Positions 36,103 through 46,529 of a stretch of DNA of 64,000 nt are shown here, in pieces. Position numbers and translations under genes: made by a program. The DNA is from Loripinus fragilis (Eukaryota > Mollusca > Bivalvia > Lucinida > Lucinidae), in contig OZ026522.1 of the NCBI GenBank assembly GCA_964019695.1, forward strand, positions 74,121,601 to 74,185,600. The letters run 5' to 3'. The first letter of the stretch is position 1. Each line of letters opens with the position of its first letter. The notes beneath the pieces were generated by a model. The model did no database searches and was not told where the DNA came from. It was given only the letters and a program-made list of their open reading frames with translations.

Positions 36103-36342
36103 CCCTTAAAGCGCCAAGAAAAAAATGCATCTGAAAAGGTCGTCTGCTGAAGTCGTCTGCTGCAAAGCATTGCCTAGTATTACTGACGAGTTAAGTATAA
36201 AAGCAAACAGTGTGGACCCAGAACAGACTGCTCCTATAGGAGCAGTCTGATCTGGGTCCACACTGTTTGCCATAGTGGCTTCTTTAACATTTCAGCAAAC
36301 GAGAAAAGCAGACGACTTTTGTTGCGATTGGCGTATTAAGGG
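36103..36342. repeat. piggyBac-like MITE, copy 2
   Basis: A 240-bp element between TTAA sites at 36099 and 36343, with TIR 'cccttaaagcgcca' and a slightly mutated right end ('ttggcgtattaaggg'). Nested inside is a near-perfect palindrome of about 68 bp ('cccagatcagactgctccta' and its complement) that also occurs in copy 3. Confidence 0.75.
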
Positions 36343-36925
36343 TTAAAAGCACAGGCGAACGTCAGAGACCGTTCTCAGGCAAAATGCCATGGGCTCATAT
36401 TGCTGGCAAATCATTAACTACAAAATATTTTGATCAATTTCGAAAGAATTAAACTGATAAAAAAGTCCTTCTGTGCCGCATACGTATCACATACCGGAGA
36501 AACTGCTGTAGTTACATTTACCTGGGGGCCACAAAATCCGCACGTGCATTAAAGAAATAAGAATTATAAATATCGACATGCTGCCTGCAAACACATGATT
36601 CTTGCCAATACATAGAAATCTAATTACTTTGATTGGTTCTGGCATAAACCGAGCAATTCGAGAAAAAGTGCTTCCACTAAAAACATTTTATCTTTGGGTC
36701 GGCACATGATAAAACCAACTAAATGGTCTCGCCATAAAACTTGTTCATGCTCAACTCAACTAAGCACGAAATTTCAACTATGTATTGATTTTTCAGGGTG
36801 CATAAAATATCGTATAAAACTTATTAGAATCAAAATAGTTTTAAATTTTTCTGAAGATCACAATGGTATCTTTGACCACAAATACCACATCGATCCAGGT
36901 ACAGATCCTGATTCGCCTTGTTTAG

Positions 36926-37010
36926 CAGATTAAATAGCCGAACCACGCCCAGGTATGAATATTAAAGTTGCCGCCTTTACAGTAAGCGAAAAGTATATTA
37001 ATACATTCCC
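36926..37010 (+). repeat. Single copy of the 34-bp TIR repeat
   Basis: It contains 'gccgcctttacagtaagcga' and 'aaagt', preceded by 'gaaccacgcccaggtatgaa'. The reverse complement of this segment lies at 42932-43008, where it forms one end of a TIR element. Confidence 0.55.
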
Positions 37011-37924
37011 TGTGCACATCTTAAAGATCATTTTTCACGAAAAGAATATAAAAAACAACATCCTTACAATAATTATAATAAAATCGTTCAAAATTTACCT
37101 ATTTTCTAATCATTGTTTCAAAGCGCGCATAAAGGGAATACATCGTTTAGCCCCGGTATTTGTGTCCGTATCTTAATTGCGTGAATATAACTTGTGGCTA
37201 CTTTTAAATGAAACTCAATGCGATAAAGCGTTATTGTTATAATAAAATCCAATTTAATAAGAAACAGTACAGTAATGAATCGCCAACACATACGTTTTTA
37301 ATATGATAAAATGATCTTAGTTTATGGTGGAATAAAAAAACACTTGCGAAAATTAAAGAAGATATGTAACATCTATTTTGAAATGATACACGAGGGCCTG
37401 GAAACGGGTATATCGGTTGGCGATTTTAGCCACTTTTTTATTGATAAGCGAATTTTAGCATTTACAAAAAAAAGTTAAGCGATTTTTGTGTATAAAAATT
37501 AACGATTTTCTGCCTAAACATATAATGAGGATTAAATAAAAAGGTGTGATTACCGATTAAACAGCTCTTCACCTTTAAAAGTACCCTGAGTAGGCAAACA
37601 CATGCTCCCAATGCCCAATAACAAGTCGGCAACATAACAAATGGTCAATTATTAAGACAGTACGTGAATTCTTGCTTTATTATAAGCAAACTCTCGAAAG
37701 GATTCGTTTAACATGTTATGGCGGTCGTAAATATGCAAATCAAAATAACGACCATCTGAAGCCATCCAACGAATATCATAATGATTATTAAATGATCTGT
37801 ACACCCCTGAGGTGTAACTCAATACGCTATTTTAATACTATCACAGTTGCTATTAAGAAATAAAGGAACAAAATCCCTGGAGCAGGAATATATAAACGAT
37901 AATTATTTAAAGAGAAAGTTTTGG
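37011..37924. other. No recognised feature
   Basis: AT-rich intervening sequence with no coding or repeat signal. Confidence 0.45.
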
Positions 37925-40200
37925 ATACAACTCACTACTGTGAAATATTATTATGAACTGGTTACACCTCACTTCTGTCAATTATTAGTATCATCTGGAT
38001 ACAACTCACTACTAACAAATATTAGTATTATCTGGGTACAACTAGCTACTGCCAATTATTAGTAGCATCTTGGAACAACTAACTACTTTCAAATGGTAGT
38101 AAAATTTGTGTACAACTCACCATTGTCAAATATTAATATCACATGTATCTGGGTACAACTCACTACTGTCAACATTGATATTATCTTAGCAAACCTCACT
38201 ACTGTCAAAAACTGGTATTATCTTGGCAAAACCCCTTCTGTCAAATATTAGTATTATCTTGGCAAAACTCCTTCTGTCAAATATTAGTATTATCTTGGCA
38301 AAACCCCTTCTGTCAAATATTAGTATTATCTTGGCAAAACCCCTTCTGTCAAATATTAGTATTATCTTGGCAAAACCCCTTCTGTCAAATATTAGTATTA
38401 TCTTAGCAAAACTCACTACTGTCAAAAACTAGTATTATCTTGGCAAAACTCCTTCTGTCAAATATTAGTATTATCTTGGCAAAACCCCTTCTGTCAATTA
38501 TTAGTATTATCTTGGCAAAACCCCTTCTGTCAAATATTAGTATTATCTTGGCAAAACCCCTTCTGTCAAATATTAGTATTATCTTAGCAAAACTCACAAC
38601 AGACACATATTAGTATTATCTGGGTACAACTCACTACTGTCAAACATTAGTATTATCTGGGTACAACTCACTACTGTCAAACATTAGTATTATCTGGGTA
38701 CAACTCACTACTGTCAATTATTAGTATTATCTGGGTACAACTCACTACTGTCAAACATTAGTATTATCTGGGTACAACTCACTACTGTCAAACATTAGTA
38801 TTATCTTGGCATAACTCACTACTGTCAAACATTAGTATTATCTGGGCACACCTAGCGACTGTCAAATATAAGTAGTATCTTAGCATACCTCACTACTGTC
38901 TAACATTAGTACTCTCTTAGAGTAACTCACTAATGTCAAATATAAGCAGTATCTTGGCATACCTCACTACTGTTAAACATTAATGTTATCTGGGCATACC
39001 TCACTACTGTTAAACATTAGTGTTATCTGGGCATATCTCACTACTGTCAAACATAAGTATTATCTTGACATACCTCACTGCAGTCAAACATTAGTATTAT
39101 CTTGGCATACCTCACTACTGTCAAACATTAGTATTATCTTGGAATAACTCACTACTGTCAAATATAGGTAGTAGCTTGACATAACTCACTACAATCAAAT
39201 ATTAGTATTATCCTGCCATAAATCATTACTGTCAAACATTAGTATTATCTAGGTACAACTCACAACCGTCAAATATTAGTATTATCTGGGTACAACTCAC
39301 TACTGTCAAACATTAGTATTATCTGGGTACAACTCACAACCGTCAAATATTAGTATTAGCTTGGCATAACTCACTACTGTTAAATATCAGTGTTATCTTG
39401 GCATAACTCACTACTGTCAAATATTAGTATTATCTTTGTATAACTCACTACAGTCAAATATTAATATTATCTTGGTACAACTCGCTACTATCAAATATAA
39501 GTATTATCTTGGCATAACCCACTACTGTCATTTATTATTATTACCTTAGCATAAGTCCTTACTGTCAATTATTAGTATTATAAAGGCATAACTAAACTAC
39601 TGTAAAACAATAGTAGTATCTTGGTACAAATCACTACTATCAAATATCAATATAATCTTGGCATAACTCACTACTGTCAAATAATTATATTATTTGGGCA
39701 CAGCTCAGTACTGTCAAATAATAATATTATATTGGCATAACTCACTACTGTCCAATATTAGTATTATCTGGGTACAACTCACTACTGTCAAACATAAGTA
39801 TTATCTTGGCATAACTCACTACTTTCAAATATGAGTGTTATCTTGTCATAACTCATTACTGTCAAACTTTAGATTTATCTGGGTACAACTCACTACTGTC
39901 AAATATTAGTATTATCTTGGCATAACTCACTACTGTCAAACATTAGTATTATCTAGGTACAACTCACTACTGTCGAATATAAGTATTTTCTTGGCATAAC
40001 TCACTACTGTCAAACATTAGTATTATCTGGGTACAACTCACTACTGTCAAACATAAGTATTATCTTGGCATAACTCACTACTTTCAAATATGAGTGTTAT
40101 CTTGTCATAACTCTTTACTGTCAAACTTTAGATTTATCTGGGTACAACTCATTATGTCAAATATAAGTATTACCTTTGCATAACTCACTACTATCAAATC
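37925..40200 (+). repeat. Satellite of 37 bp with a 36-bp sub-array
   Basis: About 60 head-to-tail units. The main unit carries 'ttagtattatctgggtacaa' followed by 'ctcactactgtcaaaca' (37 bp). At about 38220-38600 a more homogeneous variant has 'tattatcttggcaaaacccc' followed by 'ttctgtcaaatattag' (36 bp). Because 36 is a multiple of three, that block opens a minus frame of a 12-residue repeat, 'GFAKIILIFDRR'; I regard it as an artefact. The right edge abuts the RT element at 40203. Confidence 0.85.
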
Positions 40201-40202
40201 AT

Positions 40203-40990
40203 AGCCAAGGACTTTCAGAACCTGAATTCTATGGTGACTTTGTGTATAAGTTGAAGAAGAATGTTGGCTCTTATCATTTTTCAGCGCAGTTCATTAACTA
40301 ATTTCCCATTATAAAAAGATTATCTATAACATAAATGTATAACAACAGACTGCATGCTTGGTGGTCAACCCAATCACGGTTGGCAACTTTGTTTTTCTCT
40401 TTAAACGCACGCCTGTGGGTCGGACTTCAGACTCTATGACGGTTCCGACTTAAGAACTTATCTATTGATTGATTTGGAAGGGGCCTGATGCTTTGGCTGT
40501 TGTCAGACCCACAGGGGTTTACCTGTTTGGTTTCTTTTGCTCTGGTATTCAGTTTTGTATGTACTGTTAAGTCCTTATCTTTGCTTTATCTCCATTTTAT
40601 ATCTTGGTTTATATGTTTTTGGATAAGCATTGATGCATTGATAAGCTAGGGGTCTTTCATGCAAACCAAACATCTATGTGTCTTGATCCACATCTGAACT
40701 AAGGGTGAGGTTGGCGCCGTGAAACCGGTTTAAGCCCTCCAGCAAAATATTATTACTGACCGTTCCAAGGCGGTATTTCTTTTGTGGATCATTTGTGTTT
40801 TTTTATGTCTTGTGCTTCTAGTGCTTTTACGTCTGTTCATTGCTGCCTTGTGATCTGAAGTCTCCTGTATCCAAAAGGCTGACCTCTTGGCTATCTTGTA
40901 TGTGATGTTTCTTGTCATTTTGTCACTTTTTCATTACGGTTTCCTGGGTCAGGGGTGGCACTTGATTGTATCGATTCCTGATTGTTGCCT
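40203..40990 (+). repeat. RT element: last RT codons plus complete A domain
   Basis: At 40207-40303 the frame reads 'QGLSEPEFYGDFVYKLKKNV' and so on, ending at a stop, as in 6740-6840. The A domain follows: 'gcatgcttggtggtcaaccc', 'cagactctatgacggttccg', 'gcaaaccaaacatctatgtg' and 'cagcaaaatattattactga'. It ends near 'tcgattcctgattgttgcc'. It is 5'-truncated at the satellite boundary. Confidence 0.7.
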
Positions 40991-41099
40991 TCTTTCCTAT
41001 TTTGATTGTCCCCCCCCCACACACACACACATGCAAGTTAAACAATAGGTGTGATTTAACTATAAAAGAACCTATAGGTCGAGTATTAGGCCTTTGAAT

Positions 41100-41350
41100 A
41101 TATACATAAGCAGCTGCTGTCTGATCTAAGGCTATGATTATGTTGTTGATAATATTTCATTAATTGTTGTTACTACCCTAATGCGTTGGGTTACATACGA
41201 GTTTGATCCTGTTTTAGTGATATGTATCTGTGTGAATTTTTCAGCTTTGCAATCATCTGGCTGAGAAAACAAACTGGGTTGCTTTACTTAGTTTGATGCT
41301 TACGTCCTTGTATGTGTTCTGGTGCCTCGTCGCCTCAGTGCCATTTTTCG
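41100..41350 (-). repeat. B domain of the RT element, diverged inverted copy
   Basis: 'gcagctgctgtctgatctaa', 'attatgttgttgat', 'gcaatcatctggctgagaaa' and 'cgcctcagtgcca' align with B in reverse complement. It sits 110 bp beyond the A domain at 40203-40990, in the reverse of the B-RT-A order. Confidence 0.5.
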
Positions 41351-41492
41351 GTCTTAACCATGATATTACGAGTCATACCCACTAATTTTAATATGTATTA
41401 CCCGCTGAATTTTTACTTGGCACCACAGAAAGTCTAATCCATGATCTGCAATTGTAGCATTCCCTGACCATACATATGAGCACACGACCTTA

Positions 41493-41555
41493 AAACAACG
41501 TTGTATCAACGTCGATGCGACGTTACGTCGCTTCAGCGTTGATACGACGTTGTTT
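41493..41555. repeat. Cruciform-forming inverted repeat
   Basis: 'aaacaacgttgtatcaacg' at the left pairs with 'cgttgatacgacgttgttt' at the right with one mismatch. Between them lies 'gcgacgttacgtcgc', itself a perfect palindrome around a central T. Confidence 0.65.
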
Positions 41556-42232
41556 AGACGCAATGTCCCTACTGCGTATACAGTTGTTTATAAGGGGAAC
41601 AGTCCTTTTGCGCCGATCTATGACTTGCCTTTTTCATACTGTTAATGTAGCATTTGATTAATGTAATGTGTAATAAATAAATTCTTAACTGAACTGGGAG
41701 GCTAATTAAGACTCTTCATTATTCACAAGCACTCTTGTTTGGATCAAATCCCTGTCATCATTTCATTAAACCTTCACGGCCTGTTATTTGGCTTAATATT
41801 AACGCATTGTACTTGTATTTTTGCTTCTAAATAACAGACAAAAGTAAAATTAATGAACGTTAAGACATTTAAAAACTCTTAGCTTAACGGCTCATCCTTA
41901 ATGACTTAACATTAGCACCCGATACTGACGCTATTTGATGTACAGTCCATGCAACACTAGCTTTGATAGTAATGATAGCATTAGTCCGACAAGGACCGCT
42001 TTGAACAATATTACGGAGTGGGATTTTTTATCACAAGCGTAACCGATAACAAAATTAAAGCAAGCATTCTTGTAAACAAATGTAGATACCTATTCGTATA
42101 CATGTAGCTGTTTTAACCCATTGTCAAATGAACGAAAATCCATGTTTAAATCAGGAGATTCGAGCGCTGTTTGAACATGGGTTTGAACTTGAAAATACTT
42201 AAAATGAGCCCTGAGGTATTCACATGCGAAGT
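41556..42232. other. No recognised feature
   Basis: No coding frame, RNA gene or repeat recognised. Confidence 0.45.
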
Positions 42233-42470
42233 GGCTATTTACAGTCAACTGTAAATAGCCGAGCTATTTACAGTCAACTGTAAATAGCCGAAAATCGTTA
42301 AAATGGCTATTGACAGTCAACTGTAAATAGCCAAAATTCGTTAAAATGGATATTGACAATCAACTGTAAATAGCCAAAACCTGTTAAAATTGCTATTAAT
42401 AGTCAACTGTAAATAGCCCATTTAATGTTTTTTTGCTATTTACAGTTGACTGTATATAGCCATTTTAACG
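42233..42470. repeat. Array of imperfect palindromes, locus 1
   Basis: Six units of a 28-bp inverted repeat: GGCTATTTACAGT, a CA centre, then ACTGTAAATAGCC. Most are separated by 'aaaatcgttaaaat'-type spacers, giving a period of about 43 bp. The last unit is in the opposite centre orientation ('cagttgactg'). The same unit recurs at 45607-45718. Confidence 0.8.
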
Positions 42471-42925
42471 TTCTATAAGCAAATAGTGAGGCCCTGATCA
42501 GACGTCTCGTTATGTGGCGACTGATCTGGGTCTGCACTGTTTGCCTATGTCCCACAAAAGGACGCTAGGCTTATATGGGCTAAACTTTTGGTCTGCATCC
42601 ATATCAGACCAAACACTGTCGGACCTGAACTGGGTTCGAACTGTAAAAGGGTAAAAAATCTAGAAAACAAATAAATGTTAATACATGTACATGTTAGTGC
42701 AAAAAGAAGGTTAAAGCAAGATCTGGTGTATTGCGAAGTGGTTACCTAAACCAGGAACTCTCTATACAAAGTTGAACTAGAGAGTCCTTGCCCAAACTCC
42801 AGCTATTCTATTACCGCCAGAAACGTTTCAAAGAATGTGACTCTAATGATTACGCACAGCATATATGATACGAAACAATGACGATAAACGAGTCGATGGT
42901 ATTCAATGCATTGAAGTTTTACTGT

Positions 42926-43476
42926 ATTACTTGACTTTTCGCTTACTGTAAAGGCGGCAACTTTAATATTCATATCTGGGTGTGGTTCGACTATTTCATC
43001 TGCTAAGGAAGGGAAATCAGGTTTTATTCATAATTAGGTAAAGAGTAAATTAGCTTTTTGAGCCGCGCAAATGTGCACGCATTTCATGAAATTCCTAAAC
43101 GTATACACACTGAACTCACATTTATTAACCCTTAAAGCGCATAATCACAAAATGTATGTTTTTGTCGTCTACTAAACTATTTGAAGCCTCAAGGATAAAC
43201 AGTGTGAATCCAGATCAGACTGCTCCTATAGGAGCAGTCTGATCTGGGTTCACAATGTGTGCCTCCCTGCTTATGTTAAATAGACATTTTCAGATGCAGT
43301 TATTTTGCTGGCGTTTTAAGGACCAAATAATGATTGAGGTTGTGGCACAAGATGATACGGTTACTTTTGAATAAAACCACACCTCTTTTTCAGCTTTTAC
43401 CTATGGCTAAGATTGACCAGTCCTAATTACGCATTCATGAGGTGCCGCCTTTACAGTAAGCGAAAAGTCAAGTAAT
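42926..43476. mobile_element. TIR element with a perfect 34-bp inverted repeat
   Basis: 42926-42959 ('attacttgacttttcgctta' then 'ctgtaaaggcggca') and 43443-43476 are exact reverse complements. The interior holds a piggyBac-like MITE (43129-43322) and 'catatctgggtgtggttcga', which also lies beside the single copy at 36926-37010. No transposase is present. Confidence 0.65.
43129..43322. repeat. piggyBac-like MITE, copy 3 (right end decayed)
   Basis: The left end 'cccttaaagcgc' follows TTAA (43125-43128). The right end is mutated ('ctggcgttttaagg') and the right TTAA is lost. The inner palindrome 'cagatcagactgctcctata' with its complement matches copy 2. Confidence 0.65.
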
Positions 43477-43844
43477 ATATGACTGTACAACCAAGGCGAC
43501 CGTCTCACGGCTGATATATCTGGAATGTGCTGCAAGTAATCATTCCGAAACAAAACAGATGCTTGAGTTACTCAAATGAACCGTCTCAACAAGACGTTTC
43601 TTTGTTTAGGCACAGCATGGGACATTGTACAGTCGGTTCTGAATTTAATCGGTATCGCTTTTAGTTACTTGCTGGTTTCTCTTAGCAGGCCTCTCACTTA
43701 TGTTGTTAGTTTCGTTGAAAAGACGATCAAAATGAAATAGAAATGAAATGGTCTCGTCCATTTGTTATGGTTACATACTTTGCAATCTTGTTGGGAATAC
43801 GTGCTACAAGTAAGAAGGCTGATTTCTAAACGTCTAACCAGGAA

Positions 43845-43970
43845 ATGCCACAATCATAGATTGCTGATCACCACGCAGCACCATGAGAAAGAGACATAGA
43901 ACACAGCTAGCTACATCCGACAATTAAAGTCAAGCAACTAGTTACTTTGATTCGAGTATAAGGCAATGTG
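43845..43970 (+). repeat. B-domain fragment, diverged
   Basis: 'accaggaaatgccacaatca', 'gcaccatgagaaagagac' and 'caattaaagtcaagcaac' resemble the first 150 bp of B. Confidence 0.45.
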
Positions 43971-44259
43971 GAATAGAGATCTTAGGGATAAAATGTGATC
44001 ACAAGGTTATGGTGTCAACGTTGGAATCCACCAATTATCGTGAAAAACTTACGGATTTAAAGTCAAATTGCCTTCATCAATTCTCACAAGTTTTAGGAAA
44101 TGTTTGCCTTTTTATATGAACCATTATTTATTTGTATGTGCAAACAGCGGTGGATAAGGTGAGTCTGTGCGGATGCAAATATTTGTGTGTTTCTTTGCAT
44201 TTCGCATGCGTCAAGTACCCCAAACCCACGTGCATGGCTCACATACAATATACTTAAGG

Positions 44260-45465
44260 CCTGTTTAGACGGCATGATTTTGTCAGCCTGACAAAATCAT
44301 ACATGATTTTGTCAGGTATGATTTTTCTGTTTAGACGGCATTACAATGTCATGTAAGATTTCTTTCAACAGTGAAGAAAACTGGCTGGACATCTTGAGCT
44401 ATCTCATCATGCTCTACATTTGTTGCATTGCTATATCTAAGTACATGTGTTAAAACTCATTCCCGCAAGTCAAGACTTTAGTCATCTGCTATTTCATCTG
44501 CTAAATGTTCTTAGGTAGTCTTTACGGCGAAGAATATCGACCCAGATCAGACTGTTCCCTGGAAGCAGTCTGGTCAGGGTTTATAGTGTTTACTTCCATG
44601 ATAAGATCTCCTCTGAAGTGCACTTGAATATATGCAGCAGACACCATTTTTAGGACAAAATACTGGCATGTTTAGGGTTATCTCTTTTATCTTGCTTCGA
44701 AAGCAATTAACCCCAGTGACCTCGAAGCTGATTGGCTAATTCGCCATGATTTTGTAATGGCAAATATACTGAGGGAAAAAAGTTTAGCAATATACTTTGA
44801 GGATTCACCGTTTAGAAGAAATAGGACTTTTAATTTTATAGTGTCAAAAATATGTGTTGACAAACGTTCACGAGTATGATGACATTAACAGGTTGACATT
44901 TCACATAATGTTACGTCTGATTCTATGTCCCCTTGCAAAAACAGCTTATCTGGCAATAGTGCGAATAGTTTTCTACTAAAAGTTTCAATTTTCGGTCAAA
45001 TGTTTAGATCCAAAAGCAAGAAAGTGAAAAACGGTTTAAAACTAAATGTTATGTTCACCCTTTTCGTACAGTTTTTAGTTGAAAATCGTATTTTTCCAAA
45101 TTACCTCCCTTTCAATTGAATAACGTTTGAAATTAAAATCCTCAGCAGATCAAAGCCTCACTATGAAGTTGGATTTTTTTTCTTTTGACCACTTGCGGGT
45201 AGCCATTTGGTCATTTTCAAACAACCGACATGTTCGCGAATTTGCCAATTAAAAAGATCTTATGCTTCAAAGATTGTTTATGGGAATTCCTATTATAAAT
45301 AATTGCTAAACTTTTTTCCCTCAGTATAGAACCAGTTCTATCCCCCCATGCCATGTCGTCCTGACTCTTAAATCATATATGACTCTGTAATAGCAGTGTT
45401 TACATGAGCTGATTTTTTAATGTACGACAAAGTCAGGACGACTAAATCATGCCGTCTAAACACCC
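44260..45465. mobile_element. TIR element of about 1.2 kb
   Basis: The left end 'gtttagacggcatgatttt' (about 44263) and right end 'aaatcatgccgtctaaac' (to about 45461) are inverted repeats. Internal repeats at the left ('catgattttgtcagcctgac', 'aaaatcatac') also fold. About 556 bp of its length is a nested mariner-like MITE. The exact termini and target duplication are not resolved; no transposase was seen. Confidence 0.55.
44769..45324. repeat. mariner-like MITE nested in the TIR element
   Basis: The ends are exact inverted repeats: 'ctgagggaaaaaagtttagc' then 'aat' at the left, and its complement at the right. Both sides are flanked by TATA (44765-44768 and 45325-45328), consistent with a TA target duplication as in the Tc1/mariner superfamily. 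The 64-residue frame inside (44925-45119) is unrecognised. Confidence 0.7.
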
Positions 45466-45606
45466 CTTTATACAGCATGCGCTTTAAGTGGGACGAACAC
45501 AGATCTACGTATCGAACAGCCATCTATATTAAAAAATGTTCATCAAATATTCGAATATTAAGTCAACATCATTGAAAAAAAATCTGATTCATCTGTAAAT
45601 AGTTTG

Positions 45607-45718
45607 GGCTAATTACAGTTGACTGTAAATAGCCACTTTAACGTTTTATGGCTATTGACAGTCAACTGTAAATATATATTTTAACGTTTTGGGCTATTGA
45701 CAGTCAACTGTAAATAGA
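45607..45718. repeat. Array of imperfect palindromes, locus 2
   Basis: Three units of the GGCTATTTACAGT / ACTGTAAATAGCC type with 'ttttaacgtttt' spacers, 3.1 kb from locus 1 (42233-42470). The first unit has the opposite centre orientation to the other two. Confidence 0.75.
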
Positions 45719-46529
45719 CGCTTCCATTTACACGACGTTATATACGGAAAGCGTTGCGGACCAGACTGATCATTTCGTCGGTATTTTTGATTGCGAAAAC
45801 GTTGCGTATCGTTACTTGTGTGACGTTTTATCTACGTTTTGACGTTCAGAAGTTTACAGCCGACGTCATTTTGTTTAGAGTAATCCTGTGTTAGGAAATT
45901 GATATTTTAATCTTGTAAAAGCGTTTTCAGTGCTAATTTGGTTGTAATACGGTAAAACACGCAAGAATAACGATCACACATATTTGTTTCATTGCATTAA
46001 CACTTGCCGGGTCCCTCGGGAAATGTTTGATCACTCGGCCTAACGGCATCCTGTCCAAACACCTTCCCCTGGACCCGGCAAATGTTAATACATGTACATG
46101 AAACAAGTTGGCTTCCTTCAAAAAAGGAATTCAATACGTGGGGCCGCTATTGTTGAAAAATTGGAATTCATAAATAAACAAAAATCAGTTGTGATTAAAT
46201 TCGGTTTATTTATCTAATGATATTCAATGGCAAAAGATAAATAGAAAATTAATGCCAATTTCTGTTTCTTATTCAAAAGGAATACGAAATACTTCAATGA
46301 AGTCAGCCATCTATAGAAACTCTACCCGTGATTTTTTCAAGTAAATTTATACAAACTATTAAGATCTATTAACCCACGACTACCTTGGCAAACAGGGAAG
46401 ATCAAGATGAAATACCTCATAATGCGGCATTTCACCTGGGTCGGCACTGTTTGCTAGGACTAAAGCAATACTGAGACAAAGAAATTAAATTTAAGTTGAA
46501 AATTATAACCAGTTACCCCATTATATATA
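45719..46529. other. No recognised gene; one dispersed palindrome
   Basis: A unit of the 'gatgaaatacctcataatgc' palindromic group lies at about 46390-46455. An inverted pair, 'cattaacacttgccgggtcc' against 'ggacccggcaaatgttaa', lies at about 45995-46088. Confidence 0.45.

Noticed and set aside
38186..38606. Minus frames of a 12-residue repeat 'GFAKIILIFDRR' and the matching plus frame
   Set aside because: The 36-bp satellite variant is a multiple of three, so both strands stay open. Coding would not explain the flanking 37-bp units.
37925..40200. Regular 37-bp repeats considered as a CRISPR array
   Set aside because: The units are head to tail with no unique spacers, and the sequence is eukaryotic.
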